A DNA stretch of 64,000 nucleotides from JAKAWQ01 sp963840545 (GCA_963840545.1 CAWIZE010000002.1:1550001-1614000), one strand, 5' to 3'. Shown: positions 1 to 9,215, counted from the stretch's first letter. Translations and numbers: made by a program. Notes: a model not told the origin generated them from the letters alone.

Positions 1-1
1 C

Positions 2-589
2 CGGGTGCTGACGCTGATCGCCGCCAATCCGATCTTCCGCGTGCTCGATCCCGCCTCCGTCGCGCGCCGCGAGTTGATGCTCGGCCGGCGGGAAGCGCTC
101 GCCGATGTCGCGGGCCGGCCGCTCGGCCTCACCATCGAGGCCTTCGCCGTCCCGGGCAAGGTTGCGCTCTATGCCGAGGAGGAGGGCGAGGAGGGCCTCG
201 GCGCCGCGGAGGGCGATACGGTCGGGCTCGCGGTGAGCGACGAAACCGGCGCGTGCTTTCATTTCGTTCCCGCCTGTGCCGCGCTTTCGGAGGCGCTGCT
301 CGCCCGCCTCCGCGGCTCGCGCCTCGTCTTCTTCGACGGCACGCTGTGGACGGACGAGGAGATGATCCGTCTCGGCCTTGGGGCGAAGACCGGCCGCCGC
401 ATGGGCCATCTCAGCGTCTCGGGCGGCGAGGGCTCGCTCGCCGGCCTCGCCCCGCTCGGCATCGCGCGCAAGGTTTTTGTCCATGTCAACAACAGCAACC
501 CGATGATCCTCGAGGATTCGCCCGAGCGGGCGATCCTCGCGCGCGCGGGCTGGGAAGTCGCCTGCGACGGAATGGAGATCGCGCTGTGA
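2..589 (+). CDS. pqqB: PqqB, PQQ biosynthesis protein (C-terminal part; 5' end outside window)
   Basis: The reading frame is already open at base 2, so this is the last ~195 residues of a protein that is usually about 300 residues long. PqqB is a metallo-beta-lactamase-fold protein of pyrroloquinoline quinone synthesis, thought to hydroxylate the tyrosine ring of the processed PqqA peptide. The C-terminal signature RMGHLSVSGGEG, followed by HVNNSNPMILEDSPER and DGMEI, is typical of PqqB. The stop codon overlaps the GTG start of pqqC by four bases (GTGA), so the pqq genes are translationally coupled. The identification is firm; only the missing N-terminus, with the metal-binding motif, cannot be checked here. 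Confidence 0.95.
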   Translation, partial: RVLTLIAANPIFRVLDPASVARRELMLGRREALADVAGRPLGLTIEAFAVPGKVALYAEEEGEEGLGAAEGDTVGLAVSDETGACFHFVPACAALSEALLARLRGSRLVFFDGTLWTDEEMIRLGLGAKTGRRMGHLSVSGGEGSLAGLAPLGIARKVFVHVNNSNPMILEDSPERAILARAGWEVACDGMEIAL

Positions 590-1314
590 CGAGCCTGATC
601 GGTCCTGCCGAGCTCGAAGCCCGACTGCGCGCGATCGGCGCCGAGCGCTATCACAACCGCCATCCCTTCCACGCCCTGCTGCATGGCGGGCGGCTCGACC
701 GCCGGCAGGTGCAGGCCTGGGCGCTCAACCGCTATTACTACCAGTGCCGAATCCCGCTGAAGGACGCGGCGCTGATGGCGCGCTGCGAGGATCCCGCGCT
801 CCGCCGCGTCTGGCGCCAGCGGCTGGTCGATCACGACGGCACGGTGCCGGGGGAGGGGGGAATCGAGCGCTGGCTCCGCCTCACCTCCGGCCTCGGCCTC
901 GATCGCGATTACGTCGCCTCGACCGCGGGCATCCTGCCGGCGACGCGCTTCGCCGTCGACGCCTATGTCGCCTTCGTCCGCGACCGCTCGCTGCTCGAGG
1001 CGGTCGCCTCTTCGCTCACCGAGATCTTTTCGCCTGCGATCATCTCCGAGCGCGTGGCCGGCATGCTCGCAAACTACGATTTCGTCACGCCCGAGACGCT
1101 CGCCTACTTCAACGCCCGCCTCGACCAGGCGCCGCGCGACGCCGATTTCGCGCTCGACTACGTCAAGCACCATGCGCGCACGCCCGAGCAGCAGCAGGCG
1201 GCGATCGGCGCGCTCGTCTTCAAGTGCGACCTGCTCTGGGCGCAGCTCGACGCGCTCCATCACGCCTATGTCGCCCCCGGCCATGTCCCACCCGGGGCAT
1301 TCGGCGCCGGCTGA
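586..1314 (+). CDS. pqqC: PqqC, pyrroloquinoline-quinone synthase
   Basis: PqqC is the cofactorless oxidase that performs the last ring closure and eight-electron oxidation to PQQ in the cytoplasm. The 242-residue product has the family length (about 250). It carries the family's N-terminal block AERYHNRHPFH, the RYYYQCRIPLKD segment, and a histidine-rich C-terminal helix (YVKHHARTPEQQQAA). The GTG start lies in a GTGA overlap with pqqB. Longer in-frame ORFs reach back into pqqB but would have no family counterpart. The stop overlaps the ATG of pqqD (ATGA). Confidence 0.96.
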   Translation: MTSLIGPAELEARLRAIGAERYHNRHPFHALLHGGRLDRRQVQAWALNRYYYQCRIPLKDAALMARCEDPALRRVWRQRLVDHDGTVPGEGGIERWLRLTSGLGLDRDYVASTAGILPATRFAVDAYVAFVRDRSLLEAVASSLTEIFSPAIISERVAGMLANYDFVTPETLAYFNARLDQAPRDADFALDYVKHHARTPEQQQAAIGALVFKCDLLWAQLDALHHAYVAPGHVPPGAFGAG

Positions 1315-1598
1315 TGAGCGCCGCACCCCTCACCGCCGCGAGCCGGCCGGGCCTCTCGCCGCACGCGCGGATGAAGGACGACGCGGCGCGCGGCGGCTGG
1401 GTCCTGCTCGGGCCGGAGCGGGTGCTGATGCTCGACGCGGTCGCCGCCGAAATTCTGGCGCTTTGCGATGGGACGGCGGCGATCGGCGCGATCGCCGACG
1501 AGCTCGCCCGCCGCCACGCCGCCCCGCGCGAGGAGGTCCTGGGCGATGTTCTCGAAATGCTCCAGGGGCTCCGCGACAAGGGATTGCTCGTCGCATGA
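1314..1598 (+). CDS. pqqD: PqqD, PqqA peptide chaperone
   Basis: This 94-residue protein has the full PqqD length. PqqD is a RiPP-recognition-element protein that binds the PqqA precursor peptide and presents it to PqqE. Family features include the opening RPGLSPHARMKDD, the strand GGWVLLGPERVLMLDAVAAEIL, and a C-terminal helix-turn-helix-like segment ending LRDKGLLVA. ATGA overlaps join it to both pqqC and pqqE. In some relatives PqqC and PqqD, or PqqD and PqqE, are fused; here they are separate. Confidence 0.95.
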   Translation: MSAAPLTAASRPGLSPHARMKDDAARGGWVLLGPERVLMLDAVAAEILALCDGTAAIGAIADELARRHAAPREEVLGDVLEMLQGLRDKGLLVA

Positions 1599-2725
1599 AC
1601 GCGGTCCGCCCCAAGTTCGGTCCCCCGCTCGCCCTGCTGGCCGAGCTCACGCATCGCTGCCCGCTCGGCTGCCCCTATTGCTCCAACCCGCTGACGCTCG
1701 ATCGCGTGCGGGACGAGCTCGACACCGCGACCTGGCTGCGGGTGATCGACGAGGCCGCAGCGCTCGGCGTGCTGCAGATCCATTTCTCCGGCGGCGAGCC
1801 GCTGGTGCGCCGCGATCTCGCGACGCTGATCGGCCATGCCCGCGCCGCCGGGCTCTACACCAACCTGATCACCTCGGCGGTGCTGCTCGACGAGGCGCGC
1901 CTCGCCACCCTCGCCGCGGCGGGCCTCGAGCACGTGCAGATCAGCGTCCAGGACACCGCGCCCGCCAACGCCGACCGCATCGCCGGCTACGATGGCGGGC
2001 ACGGCAAAAAACTCGCAGCGGCCGGAATGGTGCGCGCCGCCGGCCTGGCGCTCACCATCAACGCGGTGATGCACCGCCAGAACCTCGCCCATCTCCCCGA
2101 AATGATCGAGCTGGCGCTCGCGCTCGGCGCCGGCCGGCTCGAGGTCGCGCATGTGCAGTATTACGGCTGGGCGCTCGCCAACCGGCCAAGCCTGATCCCC
2201 CGACGCGAGGAGGTGCGCGCGGCGGTCGTGGTGGTGGCGGCGGCGCGCGAGCGGCTCAAGGGCCGCCTCGTCATCGACCACGTGGTGCCGGATTACTACG
2301 CGCGCCGGCCGAAAGCCTGCATGGGCGGCTGGGCGCGGCAGTTCGTCAATATCGCGCCCTCGGGCCTGGTGCTCCCGTGCCACGCGGCCCAAGGCATCCC
2401 GGGGATGCGATTCGATTCGGTTAAGGAACGGTCTCTCGGGGACATCTGGGCGGGCTCGGAGGCCTTCGAGCGTTTCCGCGGCACCGCCTGGATGCCCGAG
2501 CCGTGCCGCTCATGCGAGCGCCGCGAGATCGATTTCGGCGGCTGCCGCTGCCAGGCGATGGCGCTCACCGGCGATGCCGGCGCGACCGATCCGGCCTGCG
2601 CGCTTTCGCCCCACCATGCGCGGCTGCTCGCGCTGGCGGAGGCCGAGAGCGAAACTACCGCGCCGCCGGCGTTCGTCTATCGCCGTTATGCGAAGACCCC
2701 GCGCGAAGAAGAGCTTCCGGTCTAG
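1595..2725 (+). CDS. pqqE: PqqE, radical SAM PqqA peptide cyclase
   Basis: PqqE makes the first committed carbon-carbon bond, between glutamate and tyrosine of PqqA, using S-adenosylmethionine. The product is 376 residues, the family length. The radical-SAM cluster motif is CPLGCPYC (C22, C26, C29). The SAM-binding FSGGEPL follows, and a C-terminal SPASM region holds cysteines for auxiliary Fe-S clusters (ACMGG, LPCHAAQ, CRSCERR, GGCRCQA). It overlaps pqqD by four bases and is the last pqq gene. A GC hairpin followed by six T residues lies about 100 bp downstream. pqqA is not in the window and is presumably upstream of pqqB. Confidence 0.96.
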   Translation: MNAVRPKFGPPLALLAELTHRCPLGCPYCSNPLTLDRVRDELDTATWLRVIDEAAALGVLQIHFSGGEPLVRRDLATLIGHARAAGLYTNLITSAVLLDEARLATLAAAGLEHVQISVQDTAPANADRIAGYDGGHGKKLAAAGMVRAAGLALTINAVMHRQNLAHLPEMIELALALGAGRLEVAHVQYYGWALANRPSLIPRREEVRAAVVVVAAARERLKGRLVIDHVVPDYYARRPKACMGGWARQFVNIAPSGLVLPCHAAQGIPGMRFDSVKERSLGDIWAGSEAFERFRGTAWMPEPCRSCERREIDFGGCRCQAMALTGDAGATDPACALSPHHARLLALAEAESETTAPPAFVYRRYAKTPREEELPV

Positions 2726-2729
2726 GGCC

Positions 2730-2851
2730 AGGGGCTCTGCCCCTGGACCCTGCCAGGGCCCAAGGTTCCAAGTATGGGAGGCCCTGGACCCCATTGTTCA
2801 TTTGTGCCGCGCAGCGCGTGGGGGGTCCAGGGGCCCAGCCCCTGGTTTTTT
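2730..2851 (+). repeat. Dispersed GC-rich hairpin repeat, copy 1
   Basis: This ~120-bp intergenic block between pqqE and the convergent formaldehyde dehydrogenase gene contains self-complementary blocks (AGGGGCTCTGCCCCT and CCAGGGGCCCAGCCCCTGG) and the segment TTTGTGCCGCGCAGCGC. The same blocks occur in the same order, in inverted orientation, at 57955-58082. It looks like a member of a repetitive intergenic family. Its total copy number in the genome cannot be seen from one window. Confidence 0.75.
2827..2851 (+). terminator. Intrinsic terminator after pqqE
   Basis: A perfect 8-bp stem (CCAGGGGC, 2827-2834, with GCCCCTGG, 2838-2845) and a 3-nt loop are followed directly by six T residues. 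This is a textbook Rho-independent terminator for the rightward pqq transcript. It is formed by one end of the dispersed repeat. Confidence 0.8.
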
Positions 2852-2854
2852 GAT

Positions 2855-3961
<1,107 letters not shown>

Positions 3962-4015
3962 GGCGGGCACCTCAATGGAGTGGTGGGCGAAGGGAACGAC
4001 GCGTCACCGGGCGAT

Positions 4016-4594
4016 TCAGGCGGGCAGCTTCCCTGAGGCCTTCGCCAGATGCGTGGCAATATAGTCCATCAGCCCGGGCGACAGGCAATCATAGGGTTCC
4101 AGGCCGAGTTCGCGCAGCCGCGCTCGCACCCCAGGCATCCGATCCGGCGGGAACCCGGACTCGATGATCGAGGAGACGAATGCGGCGAATGTCGGCGGCG
4201 CCCACCCGGCTTCGCGCAGCCGTTCGGGATGGACGAAATCGAGACCCTGGAACGGATGCCCGGTCTTCTCGACGGGGCCGTACATATGCACGCCACACCC
4301 CTTGCAGGCGTGGCGCAGGATTACGGCGCTTGGATCCACAACCGCAAGCTTGTCGCCATTTTCCAGCACGCGCACGTTGCTATGCGGGACGACGGCAACG
4401 ACGGAGAACCAGACGCCGTCCGGCTTCCAGCATTTGGTGCAGCCGCAAACGTGGTTGTGCGCGACCTGGCCACTGATGGCGACTGTCACTGGTTTTTCGA
4501 CGCAACGGCATACCAGCGTGCCGCCTGCGAAGTCGGCCGATGCCGGCTTCACGCCGCCGTCTACAGCCGGATGGATCGTGACTGGTTCGGACAT
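4016..4594 (-). CDS. gfa: Gfa-like S-(hydroxymethyl)glutathione synthase
   Basis: Gfa-family proteins are zinc proteins reported to accelerate, or simply bind, the formaldehyde-glutathione adduct. The 192-residue product has the family cysteine pairs CRC and CGCTKC, and later HACKGCGVHMYG, which bind zinc, plus the family ending with GLEPYDCLSPGLMDYIA. The start at 4594 has an AAGGAGG site. Longer in-frame ORFs run into a tandem repeat and are unlikely. It lies directly upstream of adhC on the same strand, so the two probably form one formaldehyde-oxidation unit. Catalysis by this family is disputed in the literature. Confidence 0.9.
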   Translation of the reverse strand: MSEPVTIHPAVDGGVKPASADFAGGTLVCRCVEKPVTVAISGQVAHNHVCGCTKCWKPDGVWFSVVAVVPHSNVRVLENGDKLAVVDPSAVILRHACKGCGVHMYGPVEKTGHPFQGLDFVHPERLREAGWAPPTFAAFVSSIIESGFPPDRMPGVRARLRELGLEPYDCLSPGLMDYIATHLAKASGKLPA

Positions 4595-4606
4595 GACGCC
4601 CTCCTT

Positions 4607-4646
4607 GTTTTCGTGGCCCTGTATTCGTTTTCGTGGTCCTGTATTC
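4607..4646. repeat. Two tandem 20-bp units just upstream of gfa
   Basis: The unit GTTTTCGTGGCCCTGTATTC (4607-4626) is repeated at 4627-4646 with one change. The block starts about a dozen bases before the gfa start codon, within the expected leader. It could be an operator made of two direct half-sites or simply a recent duplication. Confidence 0.7.
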
Positions 4647-4861
4647 CTCGCGCCGACGATGGTCAACGGCTCGGAGACCGTCGGCGTTGGCAGGCACGTC
4701 GGCAAATCAGACCGCTGACGCAGGACGATGCGTCACGCGGGGCAACGGCGACAATCAGGTGCCGCAGGGGTCATGCGGTTCTTGTCGGCCGCGATGCAAC
4801 GAGAGCGCGCGCTCCGCGCGCGGCGATCGGCCGGCCGTCATCCTCCGCCCCCCGGTCCTTC

Positions 4862-5251
4862 TCACTTGAGCGTAAGAATCCACTCCACGATTTCCTTGAT
4901 GTCGGCGTCCGAGAGGTTGGGATGCGGCGGCATCGGCACCATGCCCCAGGTGCCGACATGGCCGTTCTTGACCGCATCGACGAGCGTCGGAACCGCGTCC
5001 TTCTGCCCGGCGAACTTCTTGGCGACGGCGTCATAGGACGGGCCGATCACCGGGTGGTCGATGGCATGGCAGGTGACGCAGTCGTTGCTTTGGAAGAGCT
5101 GTTCCCCGGGCGGGACCGCGGCCCGCGCGGGCCGCGGAGCGAGCGCGCCAAAGAGCCCCGACGCAAGGATCATCGCGCCGAGGAGAGCCCTTCCAAGAAT
5201 CGCCGGCGCCGTCACGCTCGCCGCTTCGCGCCGCCATCCGTCCGTCATCAT
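4862..5251 (-). CDS. Small periplasmic class I cytochrome c
   Basis: This 129-residue protein has a hydrophobic signal segment (about residues 17-37) ending in ARA-AVP. One haem-binding CVTCH sits at residues 58-62, and a later MVPMPPHPNLSDADIKEIVEWIL supplies the probable methionine ligand and the C-terminal helix. The length and pattern fit the cytochrome c551/c552 type. Two adjacent ATG codons (5251 and 5248) follow an AAGGAGGG site, and either may be used. A near-perfect sigma54 promoter lies about 140 bp upstream. It is probably an electron carrier between a quinoprotein dehydrogenase and a terminal oxidase. Confidence 0.85.
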   Translation of the reverse strand: MMTDGWRREAASVTAPAILGRALLGAMILASGLFGALAPRPARAAVPPGEQLFQSNDCVTCHAIDHPVIGPSYDAVAKKFAGQKDAVPTLVDAVKNGHVGTWGMVPMPPHPNLSDADIKEIVEWILTLK

Positions 5252-5391
5252 CCCTCCTTGCCGCGCCGCTTCGTCGCGCGCGTGATCCGTTCACCCGCGC
5301 TCGTTCTTGGTACGATGCACCGCACCATTCAAGACCCCGTTCCGGCCGCGGCCGCAAGGAAGGACCGATCGTCACGCCTGCGCAGAATGGT

Positions 5392-5408
5392 AGCAAGAGC
5401 CGTGCCAT
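5392..5408 (-). promoter_or_regulatory. sigma54 (-24/-12) promoter for the cytochrome c gene
   Basis: Read on the minus strand, the sequence is TGGCACGGCTCTTGCTA. It matches TGGCAC-N5-TTGCT, with the invariant GG and GC dinucleotides separated by ten bases. It faces the cytochrome gene that starts at 5251. A gene for a sigma54-dependent activator starts about 190 bp away on the other strand. Confidence 0.8.
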
Positions 5409-5493
5409 CGCCCGGCGCCGCCGCGATCCCCTGCGATTTCACGCGCTTGTCGGCGCCCCACGGCGCCGCGGCCGGCGCCGCTGCATCAGAGGC

Positions 5494-5529
5494 GTGACAG
5501 GGCTGCCGAAAAGGGGGACAATTTGTACC
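5494..5529. promoter_or_regulatory. Candidate upstream activator site (dyad) shared with xoxF
   Basis: A GTGACA half-site (5494-5499) is followed, 21 bases later start to start, by the imperfect dyad GGGACA-ATT-TGTACC (5515-5529). The same arrangement, GTGACA then GGGACA-GTC-TGTCAC, occurs at 11420-11456. Each lies about 110 bp upstream of a sigma54 promoter, the usual place for an enhancer-binding protein. This copy also lies just upstream of the activator gene itself. Confidence 0.6.
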
Positions 5530-5592
5530 CGAGAACGAGTGCCGGAACGACCGGTCGGCGCCCCCCAACAGGGCGATCATCGGGATAGGGAG

Positions 5593-7680
5593 ATGTCCGA
5601 GATGCACGCGGAGGTTTCGGCCGGCCAGCCCGGTCCGACGGTGGCTGATCCGACGGTGCAGAAGGCGGAGAGTCATGCCGACTTCGTCCGGCGGAGCTGC
5701 GCCGGCGTCGTTGGCCGCCTGCGCGGGCCCCAGAGCGAGCCTTATGTCACCGAGTCCTATGTCATCGCAGCCTGGGAACGTTGCCTCAGCGATTACCGGC
5801 TCGAACCCGGCGGCAGCCCGCCGAGCGAGCGCGTCGGCAGCAAGATCCTGGAAAAGCGGCGCGCCCAGCTCGGGCCGCTGGCGCAGATCGTGCGCGCGGA
5901 GATGCGCCGCCTCTTCGGCCAGATCGCGCCTTCGCACTATCTCCTCCTCCTCACCGACGCCGACGGCGTGATCCTCGAACGGATGTGCGAGCCGGGCCAC
6001 GAGGAATTGCTGCGCCGGGTCGATCTCGCCCCCGGCTTCATCTGGGACGAGCGGCACGAGGGCACCAACGGGCCCGGCACCTGCATGCATGATCGCCGGC
6101 CGCGACTGGTGCACCGCGAGGAGCATTTCTTCGCGCGCAATGTCCGCATGACCTGCTCCGCCGCGCCGCTCTGGGGCCCGAACGGGCAGCTTCTCGGCGC
6201 GCTCGACGCATCGCATTTCGACTGCCCCGACAGCCGCCAGAGCCAGGGGCCGACGCTGGCGCTGGTCGGCACCTCGACCCGGATCATCGAGCAGTCCTAC
6301 TTCACCAGCAGCTTCAAGGATTGCTGGATCGTCCGCTTCCACGACCAGGCGGAAATGGTAGGAGGGCTCCACGCCGCCATGCTGGCGGTGGACGAGCATG
6401 GCCGCATCCGCGCCGCCGACAGCACGGCGCCGGCGCGCCTCGGGCTCGACGGATACGAAACGCTCGTCGGCCGCAGATTCGAGGAGATTTTCGACATCCC
6501 GACAAGCCGGTTGTTCGCCGATGCGCAGGCCCGCCCGTACCAGATCTGGCCGGCGACCAGCCACGACGGCCAGCTCCTCTATGCCGGCATCTGGCCGCCG
6601 CAGGAGCCGCCGCCCACGCTCTGGCCGGCGAAGGGAGCGCCGCCGCGCGCGAGCCGCCAGGCCGATCTTTCCGCCCATCGTCCCGGCGATCCGGCGATGG
6701 CGCACAATGTGTGGTGCGCCGAGCGGGTGATGGATCGCGACATCCATATCCTCCTCCAGGGCGAGACTGGCACCGGCAAGGACACCTTCGCCCGCGCCAT
6801 CCATCGGAGCAGCGCACGCCGTGACAAGCCCTTCATCGCGCTCTCCTGCGCCGCGATCCCGGAAACGCTGATCGAAAGCGAGCTTTTTGGCTACGACGCC
6901 GGCGCCTTCACCGGCGCGCGCGCCGGCGGCATGCGCGGCAAGGTGGTGGCCGCGCACAACGGCATTCTTTTCCTCGACGAGATCGGCGACATGCCGCTCA
7001 GCCTGCAGGCACGGCTGCTGCGGCTGCTCGAGGAGAACGAGGTGATGCCGCTCGGCAGCAGCCGCGCCGTCACCGTCGATGTCCGCGTGATCAGCGCGAC
7101 CAACCGCGACCTCGGGCGGATGGTGCACGAGGGCAGCTTCCGCAAGGACCTCTATTACCGGCTGAGCGGGCTCACGCTCACCCTGCCCCCACTCCGCGAA
7201 CGGCGCGACATCGCCGGGCTCATCCGCGCGATCGCTGCAGAGGAGAACGCGGATGAGCCCGTCGCCTTCGCGCCCGATGCGTTCGCGGCCCTGCTCGCCC
7301 ATCGCTGGCCCGGCAATATCCGCGAGCTTCGGAACCGGCTTGCGACCGCAATCGCGCTGGCCGGCGGCGAGCGGATCGAGCTTCCGCATCTCGGGAGCGG
7401 CCTCGGGGAGGATCCGTTGGCCGCGATTGCCCCCGCACCGGCGGCGCTGCCCTGCCCGGATCCGGCCGGAGGGACGGCCGGAGGGACGGCCGGAGCAAGT
7501 GTCTCCGGGGCGAGCCCGCTCGCCGTGGCCGAACGCGAGCGGCTGCTGTTCGAGCTCAAGCGCCGCCACTGGAACGCGACCGCGACCGCGGCGGCGCTCG
7601 GCATCAGCCGCAACACGCTCTACCGCAAGCTGCGCAAGCACGGCGTGCGGGTCGGCGCGGACGAGATTTCCGAGGGCTGA
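5593..7680 (+). CDS. sigma54-dependent transcriptional activator (AcoR type: GAF, AAA+, Fis HTH)
   Basis: This is a 695-residue enhancer-binding protein. The N-terminal ~330 residues look like a GAF/PAS sensory region, similar to AcoR-class activators. The AAA+ domain has Walker A GETGTGKD (from residue 390), the sigma54-contact loop GAFTGA (437-442), and LFLDEIGDMPL. The C-terminus carries a Fis-type helix-turn-helix (HWNATATAAALGISRNTLYRKL, about 659-680). ATGs at 5593 and 5602 are both possible; 5602 is better spaced from AGGGAG. It is divergent from the cytochrome gene and convergent with xoxJ. The two sigma54 promoters in this region make it the likely regulator of cytochrome c and xoxF. 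The inducing signal is unknown. Confidence 0.92.
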   Translation: MSEMHAEVSAGQPGPTVADPTVQKAESHADFVRRSCAGVVGRLRGPQSEPYVTESYVIAAWERCLSDYRLEPGGSPPSERVGSKILEKRRAQLGPLAQIVRAEMRRLFGQIAPSHYLLLLTDADGVILERMCEPGHEELLRRVDLAPGFIWDERHEGTNGPGTCMHDRRPRLVHREEHFFARNVRMTCSAAPLWGPNGQLLGALDASHFDCPDSRQSQGPTLALVGTSTRIIEQSYFTSSFKDCWIVRFHDQAEMVGGLHAAMLAVDEHGRIRAADSTAPARLGLDGYETLVGRRFEEIFDIPTSRLFADAQARPYQIWPATSHDGQLLYAGIWPPQEPPPTLWPAKGAPPRASRQADLSAHRPGDPAMAHNVWCAERVMDRDIHILLQGETGTGKDTFARAIHRSSARRDKPFIALSCAAIPETLIESELFGYDAGAFTGARAGGMRGKVVAAHNGILFLDEIGDMPLSLQARLLRLLEENEVMPLGSSRAVTVDVRVISATNRDLGRMVHEGSFRKDLYYRLSGLTLTLPPLRERRDIAGLIRAIAAEENADEPVAFAPDAFAALLAHRWPGNIRELRNRLATAIALAGGERIELPHLGSGLGEDPLAAIAPAPAALPCPDPAGGTAGGTAGASVSGASPLAVAERERLLFELKRRHWNATATAAALGISRNTLYRKLRKHGVRVGADEISEG

Positions 7681-7681
7681 G

Positions 7682-7710
7682 GCCGGCCTCGCCGACCTCG
7701 CGAGGCCGGC
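7682..7710. terminator. Hairpin between convergent activator gene and xoxJ
   Basis: A perfect 11-bp stem (GCCGGCCTCGC with GCGAGGCCGGC) and a 7-nt loop start two bases after the activator stop and end 12 bases before the xoxJ stop on the other strand. No T-tract is seen, so it may act as a bidirectional or Rho-assisted terminator or protect 3' ends. Confidence 0.6.
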
Positions 7711-7722
7711 GGCCGCCCCCGC

Positions 7723-8637
7723 TCATCCGCCGGCGTAGATCAGGTGGTTGCGCTCATCGAGCAGCGGCACGCCGTAGCTCTGGAGGATTCTCGTGATCTC
7801 CGGCTGCTCCTTGGCGATCGCGGCATCGAGCGTCCGGCGCCATGCATCCTCGCCCTGCCGCACGCCCATCACGATGCTGAACATCATCGGCGGGTCGTCA
7901 CTGGATTCGTGCAGCAGCGGCGCGATCGCGAGCTTGCCCTCGGAGCGGCTGGCGAAATATCCCGCGATCGGGCCCCACAGCACGCCGATATCGATCTTTC
8001 CCTCCTCGATATCCTGCGCCATGTCGCGCGCCGGGGAGAAGAAGCGGAGATTGACCGAAAGCTCGTAGGAGCGGACGTGGTCGAGAAGCCCGTTCTCGGC
8101 CAGGATCGTCGCCGGCGGCGTGCCGGCGACAATGCCGATCCGCTTGCCCTTGAGCCGCGGATCCTCGAGGCTCCGGATTCCGTCGAAGCCGGTGTGCGGG
8201 CGGAAGATCAGCGCGTAGGTCGAGCGATAATAGGCGTTGGTGTTCTCCACCAGGTCGTAGCCCTGGGTGACGCCCATCACCACGTCGCAGCGATAGGCAT
8301 CGAGCGTCATCTGCAGGAACCCGAAGACCTGCGGCTGCCAGGTGAAGCCGAGCTTCTTGCCGAGGTCCTTGGCGAGCACGACCGCGATCCGGTTCTCGTA
8401 GCCCTGCTCGGCCTGGTTCGAGAAGGGAAGGTCGTTCGGGTCCGCGCAGACGCGAAGGACATGCGGATCGACGAGCTCGGCGCCGATGCCGAGCCCGGGC
8501 GCCTGCGCTGCCGCGCGGCCCGCCCAGAGGGCCAACAGCGCGAGCAGCAGCGCGAGCAGCAGCGCGGGTGCTGCCCGAGTGCAATGGAACGAGCGGCGGC
8601 CCCGCCCGGCCGGCGTCACATCGGGATGCCGAGGCAT
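7723..8637 (-). CDS. xoxJ: XoxJ-like periplasmic binding protein, methanol dehydrogenase accessory
   Basis: This 304-residue solute-binding-fold protein belongs to the family found beside quinoprotein dehydrogenases (MoxJ/XoxJ). It has a long hydrophobic signal segment ending GRAAAQ. The mature part opens with LRVCADPNDLPFSN and later has GVTQGYDLV and IGVLWGPIAGYF, typical of the family. XoxJ is thought to help load or activate XoxF rather than to transport a solute. The ATG at 8637 overlaps xoxG by 22 bases; a GTG at 8619 in a GTGA overlap is an alternative. It is the last gene of the xoxF-xoxG-xoxJ operon. Confidence 0.9.
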   Translation of the reverse strand: MPRHPDVTPAGRGRRSFHCTRAAPALLLALLLALLALWAGRAAAQAPGLGIGAELVDPHVLRVCADPNDLPFSNQAEQGYENRIAVVLAKDLGKKLGFTWQPQVFGFLQMTLDAYRCDVVMGVTQGYDLVENTNAYYRSTYALIFRPHTGFDGIRSLEDPRLKGKRIGIVAGTPPATILAENGLLDHVRSYELSVNLRFFSPARDMAQDIEEGKIDIGVLWGPIAGYFASRSEGKLAIAPLLHESSDDPPMMFSIVMGVRQGEDAWRRTLDAAIAKEQPEITRILQSYGVPLLDERNHLIYAGG

Positions 8638-9173
8638 TTGTACGAGGCCTCGTCGAAGCCCTTGGGATCAGGCGCGTGCTTCGCCGGCCGGCCGCGGCCG
8701 AGCGCGCCGGTCGAGCGCGCGCGCAGATAGGAATAGATCTCGCTGATGAAGCACATCACGTTCCGGTTGGTCGCGAAGGCCGGCATCACGAGCTGCTGCG
8801 CCGTGTTCACCGACTTGATGCCGCCCGCGACGTCGGCGATGAACTGCGAGTAGTCGAGCTGCTGGAGCGCCTGCGTCAGGTCCGGCGCATAGGAGGAACC
8901 CGCCCCGTCCGGTCCGTGGCAATCGAGACAGATGGAATTGTAGCGCAGGTAGCCCGTGAACGTGCCCCAATCCACCGTCCCATCGTTGGAAATATTGTAG
9001 GTGGGGGCGCCGTCCTGGTCGAACCAGAAGCCGCCGGCGTCCTTGACGGCCTTCGGGTTGCCCGGGGCTGCGGCGAGCGCCCCGGCACCGCCGCCCAGGG
9101 CGAGCACGAAGGCTGCGAGCACGAAGGCTGCGAGCACGAAGGCTGCAAGCGAGATGCGCGAATGACAATTCAC
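8616..9173 (-). CDS. xoxG: XoxG-like cytochrome c, electron acceptor of methanol dehydrogenase
   Basis: This 185-residue exported cytochrome lies directly downstream of xoxF. One haem motif, CLDCH, follows SGYLRYNSI-like sequence typical of the methanol-metabolism cytochromes. Two further cysteines (VMCFISE, YKCLGIP) are seen in that family as well. The signal peptide contains AAFVL three times, encoded by an exact 15-bp triplication. XoxG accepts electrons from XoxF in the periplasm. It overlaps xoxJ by 22 bases and is separated from xoxF by 105 bp containing a GC hairpin. Confidence 0.88.
   Translation of the reverse strand: MNCHSRISLAAFVLAAFVLAAFVLALGGGAGALAAAPGNPKAVKDAGGFWFDQDGAPTYNISNDGTVDWGTFTGYLRYNSICLDCHGPDGAGSSYAPDLTQALQQLDYSQFIADVAGGIKSVNTAQQLVMPAFATNRNVMCFISEIYSYLRARSTGALGRGRPAKHAPDPKGFDEASYKCLGIPM
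9101..9145. repeat. Three exact 15-bp tandem units in the xoxG signal-peptide region
   Basis: The unit CGAGCACGAAGGCTG is repeated three times without change. It encodes the AAFVL repeats that lengthen the hydrophobic core of the signal peptide. Confidence 0.9.
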
Positions 9174-9215
9174 TGCCGCGGATTCCCCTTCTGCAATGTG
9201 GCGCGGAGAACGGAA

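Noticed and set aside
5329..7641. Minus-strand ORF of 770 codons opposite the sigma54 activator
   Set aside because: No domains or signals; the plus-strand activator has all family motifs.
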